Notes: generated by a model from the letters alone, not told the origin. Shown: positions 27,916-40,189, counted from the first letter of the stretch. The stretch: 64,000 nucleotides of DNA from Cristatella mucedo (GCA_009760855.2 WPIO01000083.1:1272001-1336000); one strand, 5' to 3'. Numbers and translations: made by a program.

Positions 27916-29880
27916 TATAATATATATTTAATACATATAATAGTAATAATAATATTCTTATTATTGGCCACGCGATCAAACGAGTCATGAGTGAAGGGTG
28001 AACTTGGCTCTCGCCAGCAGCCGCACGGTCGCGCGGGAGCTCGAGGCGCCTGCTCAGCGCTCGCAGGGGGGCGGGCGGGGGGGGGGAGAGGTTGGGGATT
28101 CGCCTCGGCCTCGGCTGGCAAACGCAGCGGGTAGCTGCGGCGGAGTCACCGAACGCAGAGAAGCTAGCGCGTGCTCCTGTTGATAGCCTGGCCTACGCAC
28201 GAAGAGGGCCAGTGAGAGCAAGATCGCTTGCCGACTTCTGAGAGCAGGCGAAGCTTTTATCCAACCTTTGCGCGGTACGAGCGCCTAGCAGCAGCAGCAG
28301 CAGCAGCGGACGAAAAAACCTCGCACTCCTCGCACACTTCGGTCGCGCTGCCGCAAGCGTAATGCTGCCGCGTCTCGCGATTACGCGTGCGGCGCACTTT
28401 GGACTGGTGCCGGCCAGTTAGCGGCCAGTTCGTCAGAAGCCCCGCGGGCAAGAGCGCCATTCACCGCTGCGGCTTTCCCCGAGTGTGGGGGCGTGTAGCC
28501 AGAGGAAACTGCGTCGATGGGCGGTAATTGTTCCAGACGCCTCCGCCGTCCCGTCTGGCGGAATCCAAAAAGATCGGAGAGCTGCTTGCTCAAAGATCGA
28601 TTAAAACGACCGGAACCGTAACCCACTCGGCCCGCGTGGGTGAAAATGTAAACAGGTCGTCACATCGCGTCCGCGCCCTTCTCCGAGGGGGCGCGACCGC
28701 GTTAGCGTGACGTCATTGAGCGAGAGCCACGTATAGCCTTTACCTTCTGCGCTTGTCAATATGGTAGGAGTGTTTGAGAAATAACTGATCCTTGGGTGAG
28801 TTGCCGTGCGTCTCTTTCTCGCTCATCTCTATGGGACTTTTTAGTTTTGACGTTACATAAGCTGGCCGAGGATTGTGGGCAAGTAGGGTGCTTCTGACAG
28901 CATCGACTTCTTGCAGACGGGCACGTTTTGCTTGACGCCGAGTTTTGCCTTCGGATCTTCGGTGTGCGCTTGCGCTACGCTTAATGGCATGCACATTGTG
29001 GAAGCAGCGGTCGCGTAGAGCCTGCGTTTATTACTACCCGTCCAAGCCCTGTTGCTACCATTGCATATGCCAGAAACGACCGTATGTAAACCTACGCATC
29101 TAGAACCTGCCGTATGTGTACCTGCCGTACGTGTACCTGCCGTACGAGGTTTTCTCTTCGTGGTTAGCGGGTCTGTGGTTGTGCTTATTCAAATTCTGCG
29201 ATAGTATCGTGAAGCCCTACGTTGGTGCGAACTCTTGTAACCAGCGTGACCGTGCGTGCGAAACGGTGTCCTCGGAGAAAGTGCTGACCAGCAGGTACTG
29301 AGCCTTGGGGTCGTATGGCGATGCTTTTAATGTGCAGTGGGCACAGGGTATGTCAGGGGAAGGGGGTCAGGCATGATGCTCGTATGTATGTTCGTAGTTG
29401 CGTGGTCCTGTTAGGAACCTGGCTACCTCTTGACTTCTTGGGCAGAGGGATGCCCCTCATTGTCGGCTGCCTTCACCACCTGTAAACTGTGAACATGGCA
29501 GCATCATGAACGTTTGCCTTTTCTCAAGCATGTCAGCAGAATTTTGGCGTCGCGTGCCTGAGAGTGCTTGTGTGTGTGTGTGTGTGTGTGCTGAGTGAGC
29601 TTCTTTCGTCTGACCTTTATTTCCATCCCGACTTTATTGCCGTCTTAATATTAGTCGTTTTCAGCTTGCATGTGAGCCAGGTGCGAAAGCATACCGACCT
29701 AGCGAGCCAGTTGCCTTTTGCCTTGCCAGTACTAGTGGCTTGGTCAATGATCATATATAGGCTTCGCAGTAACTTGGCGTGCTGCGTGCAATAATTCATA
29801 GCCGGTGACTGCCCACCTTAACCTCACCACTTGTGCACGTGCACACGCATGCTAATAAGAGCAAATTCGCCAAGAGCAAG
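27916..29880. other. CpG-rich segment, part 2
   Basis: CG-rich from about 27,990 to 28,720 (e.g. a GGGGGGCGGGCGGGG-like run near 28065-28085). A short 15-bp repeat (ACCTGCCGTA(T/C)GTGT, three units) lies at 29105-29149. A promoter is possible, but no transcript could be assigned. Confidence 0.4.
29105..29149 (+). repeat. 15-bp repeat, three units
   Basis: ACCTGCCGTATGTGT followed by two variants. Confidence 0.85.
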
Positions 29881-30525
29881 CGCGGAGAGAGCAAGCGCAC
29901 AGAGAGCAAGCGCACAGAGAGCAAGCGCACAGAGAGCAAGCGCACAGAGAGCAAGCGCACAGAGAGCAAGCGCACAGAGAGCAAGCGCACAGAGAGCAAG
30001 CGCACAGAGAGCAAGCGCACAGAGAGCAAGCACAGAGAGCAAGCGCACAGAGAGCAAGCGCACAGAGAGCAAGCGCACAGAGAGCAAGCGCACAGAGAGC
30101 AAGCGCACAGAGAGCAAGCGCACAGAGAGCAAGCGCACAGAGAGCAAGCGCACAGAGAGCAAGCGCACAGAGAGCAAGCGCACAGAGAGCAAGCGCACAG
30201 AGAGCAAGCGCACAGAGAGCAAGCGCACAGAGAGCAAGCGCACAGAGAGCGCACAGAGAGCGCACAGAGAGCAAGCGCACAGAGAGCAAGCGCACAGAGA
30301 GCAAGCGCACAGAGAGCAAGCGCACAGAGAGCAAGCGCACAGAGAGCAAGCGCACAGAGAGCAAGCGCACAGAGAGCAAGCGCACAGAGAGCAAGCGCAC
30401 AGAGAGCAAGCGCACAGAGAGCAAGCGCACAGAGAGCAAGCGCACAGAGAGCAAGCGCACAGAGAGCAAGCGCACAGAGAGCAAGCGCACAGAGAGCAAG
30501 CGCACAGAGAACAAGCGCACAGAGA
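29881..30525 (+). repeat. 15-bp minisatellite, about 43 units
   Basis: Unit CGCACAGAGAGCAAG repeated almost perfectly. Three short units (one of 13 and two of about 11 bases, near 30029 and 30240-30260) shift the phase. Because the unit is divisible by three and has no stop in any frame, it gives long open frames on both strands (ESKRT, REQAH, ASAQR and reverse-strand versions). These are judged spurious. Confidence 0.97.
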
Positions 30526-31699
30526 CACAAACAGCAGCTCGGCTGGAGCAGAATGCAGGCACACGACATGGATTATCGCTTGTATACCGACAGGACCTAG
30601 CCATAGTTCAAACCGTCAGTCTGCTGAGTGGCGGTTGAAAACCCAAAGTTACATCTTGCAGACATTATGACTTCGATGTCCTCATGCTTTCCTTCACTGA
30701 AGGAGGATGAAACCAAACTTTTCATAGATTACACTTAGCACAGCCAGAATCAAGGACTCTTGCATCTAAAAAAGTCGGATTCATGCTAGTGGGACTTTAG
30801 ATACGCTGGCAACCTACATCAGCCTTGTCGTGACAGCCCTAGAGATTATAATAATTTAAGTGGTTCCTGGATTATGACCTACATGAACAGGATATGTCAA
30901 AATCTATAGTTTAAACGTGTAGCCAGACATCTGAAGTAGCAGTCAGTCAGTTGGGCTATGGGCTAGGTGTTGCATGATGGGAGTTGCAGGCAGGCTGGTG
31001 CTGTGAAGATGTTGCCCACTCTGGCTTTCGAATAGACTCCACTGCATTAACGACACGGGCTTGTTCATATTGAGATATGTGCGCTATTGAGAGCTGCCGT
31101 GCTCTGCTGCCGTTGGCATTCTTACGTGTATCGTGGTAGCAACTACGATTCGTTGGCCGTCCTTCAAGGCGCGAGCTTTATCAGTATCAGCTGTGCGCCT
31201 GCAAGGACTTGCACCATTCTGCACGCTGTGTTTGTTGCAGAGGAATTAAGTACAAAAGCCCGTGTGACACGTTTGTTATGCTATCGTCTTGCAGCGCTTG
31301 ATCTGGGGGTCTTCGTTGAACGCCACTTAAAACTTGTTTGACTCATTTATTGAATGAAGACTCCTCACGAGACATCCTTATGTAAGCATTACTGAGGAAG
31401 GGTGCGAGCATATAGATCTTGGTCAGGATTCGGGCACCCGATTTTTGCACCCTGCATTCATCCAAATGTGTAGATGCATCCGTTTTCCAATGTCAGCACA
31501 TTAAGAGCACGGATGTAAACTCAAGGCAGGTTTACTTGCACAAAACTTGCACTGTTCCATTTGGAGTTGTTGGGGTCTAGCTGATCTTGCAGCCGACTCT
31601 CGCTTGCTGCTGCCTGCACATGCATGCTGCACGAGGACCTTCCCTTGCACATTAAGCAGTCTCAAGGTATGACGACATCGTGGGATCGTGTGGGGCAGC
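30526..31699. other. Unassigned intergenic sequence
   Basis: No recognisable gene or repeat. It starts at the end of the minisatellite. Confidence 0.4.
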
Positions 31700-31714
31700 A
31701 GAGAGAGAGAGAGG

Positions 31715-31782
<68 letters not shown>
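31700..31782 (+). repeat. (GA)n microsatellite
   Basis: About 80 bases of GA with one GGGG interruption near 31713. Confidence 0.98.
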
Positions 31783-33249
31783 AGTCCACATATGACTGTG
31801 CGACCGAAGGCTTTTAAGAGTTGCTTTCAAGAGCGCTCTGTACTTGCTAAGGACGGCTCCGGAGCGCCAAGGAGCAGAGCGTTAACTCTTTCTGCACCTG
31901 CTGCCAAAGTGTCATGCAATGCCCGGACGTTGGCATTGGTGGCCGTCGTGTGTGATGTCCGCTCTTCGCGAGTCGAGGAGACAGTGCTTGTTTGTCGGTT
32001 TCGCTGCAATTGCAGATCTTGTACATATTTTCTGTCGGAGATTTGGCCGAAGGGGGATCTTGGGATGCGAACACCGCAGGAGCCAGTAGGCCATCTGCCG
32101 ACTGCATCGGCCACCTGACCTCGTCCTTCATAAAGGAAGGAAAGTAAAGGTTAGCTGATTCAACAGCTCATTTATTGAGCGACAGAAGAGCCTTAGCAGC
32201 GCTATCACTCAGGCTTGCAGTTAGCAATCAAGTATTGCCTTCTGCAGGGCTCGTGATGAAGGAGTGCCTTCCCCTGAGCCAAGACTCAGCAGTGAAGGTG
32301 ATTTCTGTTCAGCTCTTGCACTCATTGAATTTGGCCATTTTTACATACCTTTGCATGTGTAGGTACAAGGTTGCATAGGGATGGGGGAGGGTCAGTTGGC
32401 TCTAGCACCACCCATAAGGTGCAAGCTGGGTGGCTTTCTGCCTGACATGCCCAGTCCACCGTGTCTCTTGATTCCCCAGCCAGGCAAGGTCAAGGTAAGG
32501 CTTAGGCTTTAAGCTTGGGAAATCTCTACCTCTATTATATTACTATTAAATGACACTATTTTTGCTGGGTTGCAATGCCCGGAGTGGGCCAGGCATCCAA
32601 CATCATGTTTGAGACCGTGTTGAAACTTTTAAATTGGTCCCAAAAGGTCAAGGTTAGCAATTAACAGAACCAATCCCGTCAAGGACCCAGTGGATGGAAT
32701 TATACTTGTGGCAGCTTTGTTTATTGTCAGTCAGATCTGGAACAATTTGACTGAGCTCGAAGTTTCCATGCTGCCTGGTCCTGATAGTAAACGTTGTGAA
32801 TGTTGGTACAGCTTCTGGTCGGCAGATCTTGCTCGGTTGAGCTATTACTGTAGGCGCTAAGATTTTGTTGCTCTAGGCAGAAAGGAGCCACTTCGGGAGG
32901 CGAACCCTTGGTAGTTAAGCTCCTGAGTACCAGCAAAGGAGATAGGTGTCATCGCGTATGAATTCGGGTCGTGCCCGGCAGAAAGGTGGTTTGCTGTGGC
33001 AGGCTGAAAGGGCAGTCTAGCCCAGATGAATTACCGTCTGTCGGGCCATCAATGTGGCTATTGTAATAGGTGATGAGTCTGACTGGTTGGCCACTTGCAG
33101 TTTTTTGCACTTTGATCATGCAGCTGGCCCCACAGAGCCGTGAAGTGCCTTCTAAAGCTCACAAATTTCTAAAATGCCATCCCATCCCTGTGCTCTCAGA
33201 GCCACTCATCATCGCTCGCTTCGTAAAAAAAGGATGTAGGTCGACAGGA
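31783..33249. other. Unassigned sequence with one SINE end
   Basis: Apart from a family A SINE 3' part at 32151-32235, nothing is recognised. Confidence 0.4.
32151..32235 (-). mobile_element. tRNA-derived SINE, family A, 3' part
   Basis: GTTAGCTGATTCAACAGCTC, then GCGACAGAAGAGCCTTAGCA and CTTGCAGTTAGCAATCAAG. Confidence 0.65.
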
Positions 33250-33410
33250 TGTAGGTAGACAGATTCAACAGCTTCGGCTCTCTGTAGAGGCAGATCGGCC
33301 ATAGCTGCAGCTGCTGGGCGTCTCAGCAGCAATCAGGCTATATAAGAAATTGCTTGCCCAAGAGGCTCGAACCTACCACCGGGTATGGGGGGAGGGGTGC
33401 GAGCACCAAG
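33250..33410 (-). mobile_element. Possible tRNA-derived SINE, family A (highly divergent)
   Basis: GTAGACAGATTCAACAGCTT start, a CCCAAGAGGCTCGAACCTA B-box-like block and GGTGCGAGCACC at the end. The similarity is weak. Confidence 0.4.
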
Positions 33411-33582
33411 CCCGCAGGGGTCAGAGCACTGACGGCACGGGTTGGGCCTCCCCCCCCCAGCAAGCTCAGTCTTGAGGCAGACTCCTATTGGCTCTCCCAG
33501 TCACAGCTAGTCACAGCTTGCTCCGGTGCCTAATAGGTGCCTGTGCAGCCGCCATCTGCGCAGCAGGCAAGCTGCTTGCAAC

Positions 33583-33619
33583 TGGCCGAGAATGCCGCAT
33601 ATGGCGGCATTCTCGGCCA
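33583..33619. repeat. 16-bp perfect inverted repeat (hairpin)
   Basis: Arms TGGCCGAGAATGCCGC and GCGGCATTCTCGGCCA with a 5-base loop (ATATG). Confidence 0.95.
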
Positions 33620-33891
33620 CGTGCCAGCCTTCGACAGGCACGAGCAGACGCTTGTGCCCCCTTGACGGCTGCAGCTGACCCCCTCCCCACCGGGATCAGT
33701 CGGGAGAGTGAAGGGCCGATGTGGTGCTGCCTCTGGAGCTGTCTCTCTGGACTTGGCAGGAACGGCTTCCAGCTTTAACCGGTCGCGAGCATTTCAGCTG
33801 CTCGCATGCTGGCTGTCGTAGCCGGAAGGAAGGGATGACTCGCCCGGGCAGCTTAGGGGGCTGCACCTCACCGGAAAGGCTGATAGAAAAA

Positions 33892-34104
33892 ATATAATAA
33901 TAACAATAATAATAATAATAGTAATAACAGTACACTTGATAAAGCACCGTCAGAGAACTCAAATCTCTTTTTAGGCGCTTTACATTTGCTGCAAAGGAAA
34001 CGCGATCGAACGGTGAGTGGTATCGTGACAAACAACATGAATAACATGGTTAGGGGTGACATGCACACGGTCAGCATGCAAGTGTGGTTAGTGGCAGCAT
34101 GCAC
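33892..34104 (-). mobile_element. L2-like LINE 3' tail and UTR
   Basis: (TAA)n-like tract, ACACTTGATAAAGCACCGTC, CTCAAATCTCTTTTTAGGCG and then the GCATGC-rich UTR. Closely related to the 450 and 58205 copies. Confidence 0.8.
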
Positions 34105-34105
34105 A

Positions 34106-34170
34106 AAATTCATTTGTATAACGCCATAAGAGAACTTAGTCTCCATCCAGGTGCTTCGCAAATGCTCCTG
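34106..34170 (-). mobile_element. tRNA-derived SINE, family B, 3' part
   Basis: AAATTCATTTGTATAACGCC, then AGAGAACTTAGTCTCCATCC and GGTGCTTCGC. The tRNA-like head is missing. It abuts the preceding LINE UTR. Confidence 0.65.
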
Positions 34171-35216
34171 CACCAAACCAGGGCAGCATCCCAGCCCGTC
34201 GCGGCAGGCCTCCAGAGGACGCTCGAGGGTTTCTTTCGGCTCTTCGAGAGTAGTTTCACCCTTCAACATCCCCTACTGCACAGGGTAGAGGGAGATGATC
34301 CCTTGCCCGGCCTTCTTTTACCTGTGCAGTGAGGTGACAGGACGCCTCGTCTGCACTTTTAATTTGATATGCTCAGTGCATTCTTGCATTCTCCTTCTCA
34401 GGGTCATTAGCTTTCGACGGTTGCTGTTGCAGGCTTTTCCATTTATCAGGCACAGCTGAGTCTTACCGGAGGTTGGACTTATCCCCAGGTCAAAGGCCAG
34501 GTTGTGCTAGGCCCATGCAGTGGTGGCCAACTGCCAGACAGCAAAGCTGCTAGCCGCAGCTATTTCGTCAGGTCGAGCCTCGGTTGTGAGGTAGCTCCGT
34601 GAGCTGGCACGACATGGATCCGTGTTGCTCAGAGCCCCCCAACTCCTGTTCCTCAAGCCGGCATATCTATCTGGCAGCTAGTGACTATCGGGAGATGGCA
34701 GGCAGCATTTGCTTGACCTTGTGCTCGGCTTCTCGTGGTTGACCCCTAGTGCAGATTAGTTGATAGCCAATTTTGGCTGCAGTGGCTGACCCTTTTCCAG
34801 ACAAGAACGCGATGCCTCCCACACCTGCAGTAGCTCTGCCTGTAGAATAGGCCTTTATTAGATACAGGGACAGCCACTGTCCTTGTCGAAGTGACTGCTA
34901 CTAGGTGTTCGCTGCAGGCACTTCTTGATTTTTCGAGTTGTAATCAATGATCTGATGTTAAAAGGTGGATGGCTTATAGGATGACGGCAGACTAAAGCAT
35001 CTCCTTCATGTGAGGCCTAGCAGAGCTAGCCACCTCCTTCGTGTCTTAGGTGGCCAGGGTTCCAGCTATGGTTATGTAAAGCAATTGTGATTCTGCCAGA
35101 GGCCAGGTCGAATACCGCCATCGGCAATGGGCCAGATGTACTAGGAGCTTGTATAAACGTGTGCACACGTGCTGCAATGTAGATGCATGTGCTGAGTGGG
35201 TCAATGTCATAATTTG
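34171..35216. other. Unassigned intergenic sequence
   Basis: No convincing feature seen on either strand. Confidence 0.4.
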
Positions 35217-35402
35217 GTGAGCCGTGATGGCACACTAGGTAAGGCGGTTGCTTCACGACCTCGGTCCCGAGGTCACGGGTCGGATTCCTGCTGTGGGCGA
35301 TTCTTTATCGCCACTGCAAGCAGTGGTGATAGCCATACAGGCTCTTCTGTCGCTACACAAAAAGAGGCTGTTCAATCAGCTAGGATTTATTTATTTATTT
35401 AT
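35217..35402 (+). mobile_element. tRNA-derived SINE, family A, full length
   Basis: A box in GTGATGGCACACTAGGTAAG, B-box region ACGGGTCGGATTCCTGC, body GCAAGCAGTGGTGATAGCC, end CTGTTCAATCAGCTAG, and a (TTTA)n tail. A reference copy for family A. Confidence 0.88.
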
Positions 35403-36654
35403 AATGTAGAGTTTGTTTGGGACAAAACTTCGACCTTGAAGGAGTGTGGTACGCTGTCAATGATGGATATCTCAGCAAAGTTTGCCGGAAAAGCTCAGAG
35501 CCCCACCAAAGAACTTGCTATTTTGACTCTACTTGTTATTCTAGCTGCTCACTTTATTGTTCGCCAGCCAACCTCTTGAAAATTTGGGGAAATCTTTAGG
35601 TCCCTTTCGAAGGCAACCCCCTCCCATCGATACCCCTACTTGGAGAGTCTGCTGCAACCTGCCGAAGGCAAGGTCCTAGATAGGCCACTTTAAAACCTGT
35701 CTAATTATGTGTCAACCCTGCAAATATGAAGCTTCTTTAAAAATAACGATTGCCAATCCAAAATGTACACGAAACAGTAGCTTCTCTTGCAGCCTCTCTG
35801 TATCTGGCTAAAAGAAAGGCAGCAAGGTCCCCTCTGGAGCAACACGGTGAATCTAAGCGAAGGTGGCATGCTGCCGACTACACTCTAGAGCTGCTATGTA
35901 AGCGTTTTTTAGTGCAATAATTTTATTACTAAATTCTTGCTTCGTGGTTGTGCCTTCCCTGCATTGAAGCTCATTCGGCCTCTCACTGCGCACCTCTCCT
36001 CACTGGACTCCACACTTCGCTGGACCAACCAGGAACGAGAAGTAGCTGAATATTGACATCATTAAGGCTACTTGAGGGTGGTGGAGCCAGAGAATATACA
36101 ATTGCTCCAAGGTTCATGTGCACCTAAAGAGCCTTTTCACAACCGTCTTGCATCTGGTCACTTGAAGTTGCTGCATTTAAATGCACATTCCAATGAAACG
36201 CCGTTGCCCTTATCAGCTTGAGCAATGTATGACTGAAGTCTGGTTACATTTCAACGATTCCTCACGGTACCCATCCGATGCTGAAAGTTTGCTTTCTGAA
36301 AGGAGTGCTTATCAATAGCTAGAATGCGTGCGCCGAGCTGCGCCGTTGGCAACCTGTTCCGAATACTCCCAAGAATACTGCTGGCCTTGGTTGCGTATAC
36401 AACAGCAAGCAGTTGAAACAAAAGTTAGTGACCGCTTTCGGCATGGTTGAAGCACATGGACGTTGGGGTAAGTGCACACTTATTGCCGCAAGCTTCGTTT
36501 TGGGCTTTCCAGCAAGTCCTTGCGAAAGAGAGTTGCGAATCCGGTGCAAATCTCTGGCGACTCACACCGTGTGACTCAGAGAGGATTGGCGCTGAACTCA
36601 AAAGTGATTCATCATCGCCCATGCTGAAGGAGTTGGGCAGCGCAGCTATAAAAT
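35403..36654. other. Unassigned intergenic sequence
   Basis: Nothing recognised on either strand. Confidence 0.4.
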
Positions 36655-36797
36655 ATAAAATATAATTCATTTGTATAGCGCCCCAAGAGAACTTAATCTC
36701 TATTCAGGCGCTTTACATATGCCTCGGGGCTCGAGCCCACGACCTCAGTCAGACCTTGGTCGGGGCGAGCACCTTAACCGCTAGACCAAACCAGCTA
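36655..36797 (-). mobile_element. tRNA-derived SINE, family B, full length
   Basis: Antisense: TATAATTCATTTGTATAGCG, CTTAATCTCTATTCAGGCGC, GGGGCTCGAGCCCACGACC (B-box complement), GAGCACCTTAACCGCTAGAC (A-box complement). A reference copy for family B. Confidence 0.88.
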
Positions 36798-37831
36798 ACT
36801 AAAAGTTGCTGAAAAAGCTAGAGCGTGTATGGCTCTGGCTACTTGTAAACGCTTGAGTGTGATCTTCTAAGCTGTTGTATTTCTATCGCAAGATGTCGTA
36901 CCGACCCACCAGCGGGCGTGGTAGGGCGGTTCAGGCATTCGGTAGAGGCAGCTGCAAATTAGCTGTGCATGGCCGATCAGTAATAGCAGTATACAGTATC
37001 GAACTGTCTGACTTGCACCCTGCCTGAACAGTAGCAGTACCACACAGATTGTACAGGCGATGGCTGCAATTTGGCAATCCGGATGCCGTAAGGAATGAAT
37101 ATCACGTTCTTGGTCAAGTTTTACTCATTCTGCTGGGTTCAACCACTGGCCTCAGAGGTCTTCTTGTGGTAATGGCAGTGGATTGTTTTGCTAGCTGAGC
37201 TTATGGCAATTAGAGTGAATGGTTCTGCCACCGCTTCGGTTCTGCTGCTAGGTTACTCTGATGCTATAGGCTCAAGCATCCTAGTGCTCAGCTGTGCCTG
37301 TGCTACCGAGGGTTGTGCACAGAGCTTATAAAATCACCACTTGATTAGGGTTGTGGGGTCTCTTTTCACTTGTTGCTGCCATTCCTATGAGGGTACGATG
37401 GCATTTCAGAATGTTCTAGTAAATTTTATTTCAGTTCAAGCATTATTTGTGAGGCCTTCCCCAGAAGCAATAGATTTGGATTTGCAAATGCCATTAGGAT
37501 CACCGAGAGGGGTAGTGCAACAGCTACTACAGAACCAGTCCTGCTGTGCTTCTGTGTGCAATATTCAACCTGTGCGTGCTGGCTATGGGCTGGTAAAGCT
37601 AGGCATAGGTTGTGGAAAAAATAGCCGAATGATTTGAAGCTATGACTAGCAGCATGCCTAATATACCGTTGGCTAAGGGACAGCTGCACGAGGTCCATTG
37701 CCCCAAGCATACCGGAAGTGGGAGCAGTGAGAACCAAATTTCGGTTCTCACTGTTTGTTGCCTGTCCAATCAACTCCAATGCTGTCAAACGTTACAGCTC
37801 GGTGTTCATATTCCAGTTACTGATATGCACT

Positions 37832-37832
<1 letters not shown>
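36798..37832. other. Unassigned intergenic sequence
   Basis: No convincing gene or repeat. Confidence 0.4.

Positions 37833-37898
<66 letters not shown>
37833..37898 (+). repeat. (GA)n microsatellite
   Basis: About 33 uninterrupted GA units. Confidence 0.98.
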
Positions 37899-37900
<2 letters not shown>

Positions 37901-38374
37901 TATCATAACCTGTTTGTTGTGTTATTCTTGTCAGTGCCAATAATGAAGAACTCCACTGGCATGATTAATGCATAAGCAGAAGCTCGGTGTCTCCTGCTGC
38001 GTGTGAACAGTTGACAGATGCAGCTTGAGTGCAGCTTGAGCCCTGTGCAGTGGGTGTCCATGCAGACATAATCACACGGAAGAGGTGGCCAGCAGGCCCT
38101 GGTACCCTTTTGAACCTATCCGAAGTGATCTGCCACTGCTTGGATGCTCCGAATTTATCTTCGCACCATTGCCTGCCCCGGGTAAAATTAAGATGTGGTC
38201 TCTCCTTGGCTGAATCCTGGCTACACCCATGACCTTCAGGCTGTGTGGCTAGAGGCTTGTAAACCCCCTTCCCCTAAACCATTGCCAGTCGAGCAGATAG
38301 TTTGAATTTTCTGCTCTGTCAAGCTGTACCATGTGCTCGTGGAGGGCCTGTGGCAGTTGCTGCTGCTGCTGCTC

Positions 38375-38376
<2 letters not shown>

Positions 38377-38450
<74 letters not shown>
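38377..38450 (+). repeat. (GA)n microsatellite preceded by (CTG)n
   Basis: About 37 GA units, directly after a short TGC(TGC)n run at 38357-38372. Confidence 0.98.
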
Positions 38451-38454
<4 letters not shown>

Positions 38455-39514
38455 GGAGAGGAAGGTCTTTCGGTGTCGGGGGGGGGGTACTGTCAGAATT
38501 CGCTCAAATGTCACAAGACCCCTAGCATACATTGCTTAATGTAATAGGCTAATAATCTAATAAATAATATTTCAGAGCACTGTTTTCAACTATCCTACCG
38601 TAAGATAGCAGCTGCATGGCTCCTTTGGGGCAAATGGAAGTTTGGGGGCAAACGTCCCAATTGTTTCCCATGCTAACAATGGGAAAAATGTCCCCATTTG
38701 TTCGTTCATCAGTTTGAAATGCCCAATTTAAGGGCCTGCTTTGCCCAAAGATATCATTTAAGTTCTGCTGATTCAACAGCCTCACCTATTTAGTGCCAGA
38801 AGCTATCACCATGGCTTGCAGTAAGCGATTAAGAATGGCATGATGGGATTCGAAACGGATTCGGGACGGGATTCGAAGCCTCGGGAGCCCTGGGCCGTGA
38901 AGTGCCAGCACCTTGCATCATTCCTCAGTGCTAGTTTGTGAGTATGCCACCTGCTCCAGCCATGTAATTTGCAGATTGAGCGACTGGGCAAGACACCAAG
39001 CACGTTCTTAGTTGAAAGTCTCTGCATGGTGCCAGCTCTCACTCAGGGCTACTTGGGATCTGTCTTATCCCTCCAGCAGTGTTTTTTTCCATGCATTAGA
39101 TAGTGTTAATCAGGTTCGACGGCTAGAATTTTTTTGTAATCAGGCCGCCGGCTGCAATGCCGGAAGTCCTAAGTATTTCCTTGGCTAGCAATAGACTGAC
39201 TGCTGCCGGCTTGTGAATAATTAGCAGCTGTCTGGTCTCTACATTCGCACAGTAGGCGTTGCTTCTAGGCGTCTATTTCACTACTTTCTGGCTTCGGCTG
39301 CTCTGGTGCACTCCGTCATGGCTATATTTCAGTTTAACAGAGCCGTGTTTACTGGGGGGGGGGGAGGATACTGCAAGACCGGATTCACAATGTAGCCTCT
39401 GATGCCCTAGTGATCACTAAGTAAATCGAGATGTCTACTTCTTCGGTAAGGTAGAGGATGTGAGGCTGCAACTAAACCTCAGTCGGGTCTTATAGAGCCC
39501 AAATGATTTGGGAG
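38451..39514. other. Unassigned sequence with one SINE
   Basis: Apart from the divergent family A SINE at 38766-38935, nothing is recognised. Confidence 0.4.
38766..38935 (-). mobile_element. tRNA-derived SINE, family A (divergent)
   Basis: CTGATTCAACAGCCTCACCT, a body with TCACCATGGCTTGCAGTAAG, then a B-box-like GGGATTCGAAGCC that appears partly duplicated (GGATTCG occurs more than once). Confidence 0.65.
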
Positions 39515-39599
39515 AAAGTTAGGGAGAGAGAGAGGAAGATCTAGAGAGTGAGGGAGAGAGAGAGAGAGGGGGAAGGGAGAAAGAGGGAGAAAGAGAGGA

Positions 39600-39696
<97 letters not shown>

Positions 39697-39735
39697 GGAG
39701 AGGGGGACACAGAGTGAAAGGGAGGGAGAGAGCAA
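39515..39735 (+). repeat. Long imperfect (GA)n tract
   Basis: A purine-rich block with a perfect GA core at about 39606-39691 and imperfect GGGA/GAAA flanks. Confidence 0.97.
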
Positions 39736-40112
39736 ATTTTTTGAAGACCGTGCCTTTACTTGAGTTTATATACTCCCAAAGCTTGGAACTCACTCCCCGA
39801 CTTGTGTCACGACATCCCCTGACTTGACCATATTTAAAAAGAAATTAAAAACGCACCTGACAGCATTTAGTGGGTCCCTGTGATTCGTCCTTTATGGGCT
39901 TATTCGTGCTAACACTGAGCATGCTGCCACTAACCACACTTGCATGCTGACTCTGTCAATGTCACCCATGTCACCATATTATTCTTGTTGTTTATTCTGC
40001 ACACTACCACTAGCCATTCGATCATGTTTCGTTGGCAGCAAATGTAAAGCGCCTAGAAAGAGTTCTCTGAGGGCGCTTTATCAAGTGTGTTATTATTATT
40101 AGTATTATTATG
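39736..40112 (+). mobile_element. L2-like LINE 3' fragment
   Basis: Starts within the C-terminal coding part (GAAGACCGTGCCTTTACTTG), runs through the GCATGC-rich UTR, and ends GCGCCTAGAAAGAGTTCTCT, GGGCGCTTTATCAAGTGTGT, (TTA)n. Confidence 0.8.
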
Positions 40113-40152
40113 TGTGTGTGCATGCATGTGTGGTGTATATGTGTATATATAC

Positions 40153-40154
<2 letters not shown>

Positions 40155-40187
<33 letters not shown>
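40155..40187 (+). repeat. (GA)n microsatellite
   Basis: About 15 GA units followed by GGGA-type repeats to about 40218. Confidence 0.95.

Positions 40188-40189
<2 letters not shown>

Noticed and set aside
29831-30670. Open frames of 250-279 codons over the 15-bp repeat, on both strands
   Set aside because: They follow from the repeat unit being a multiple of three without stops. There is no splice or start context and no known protein.
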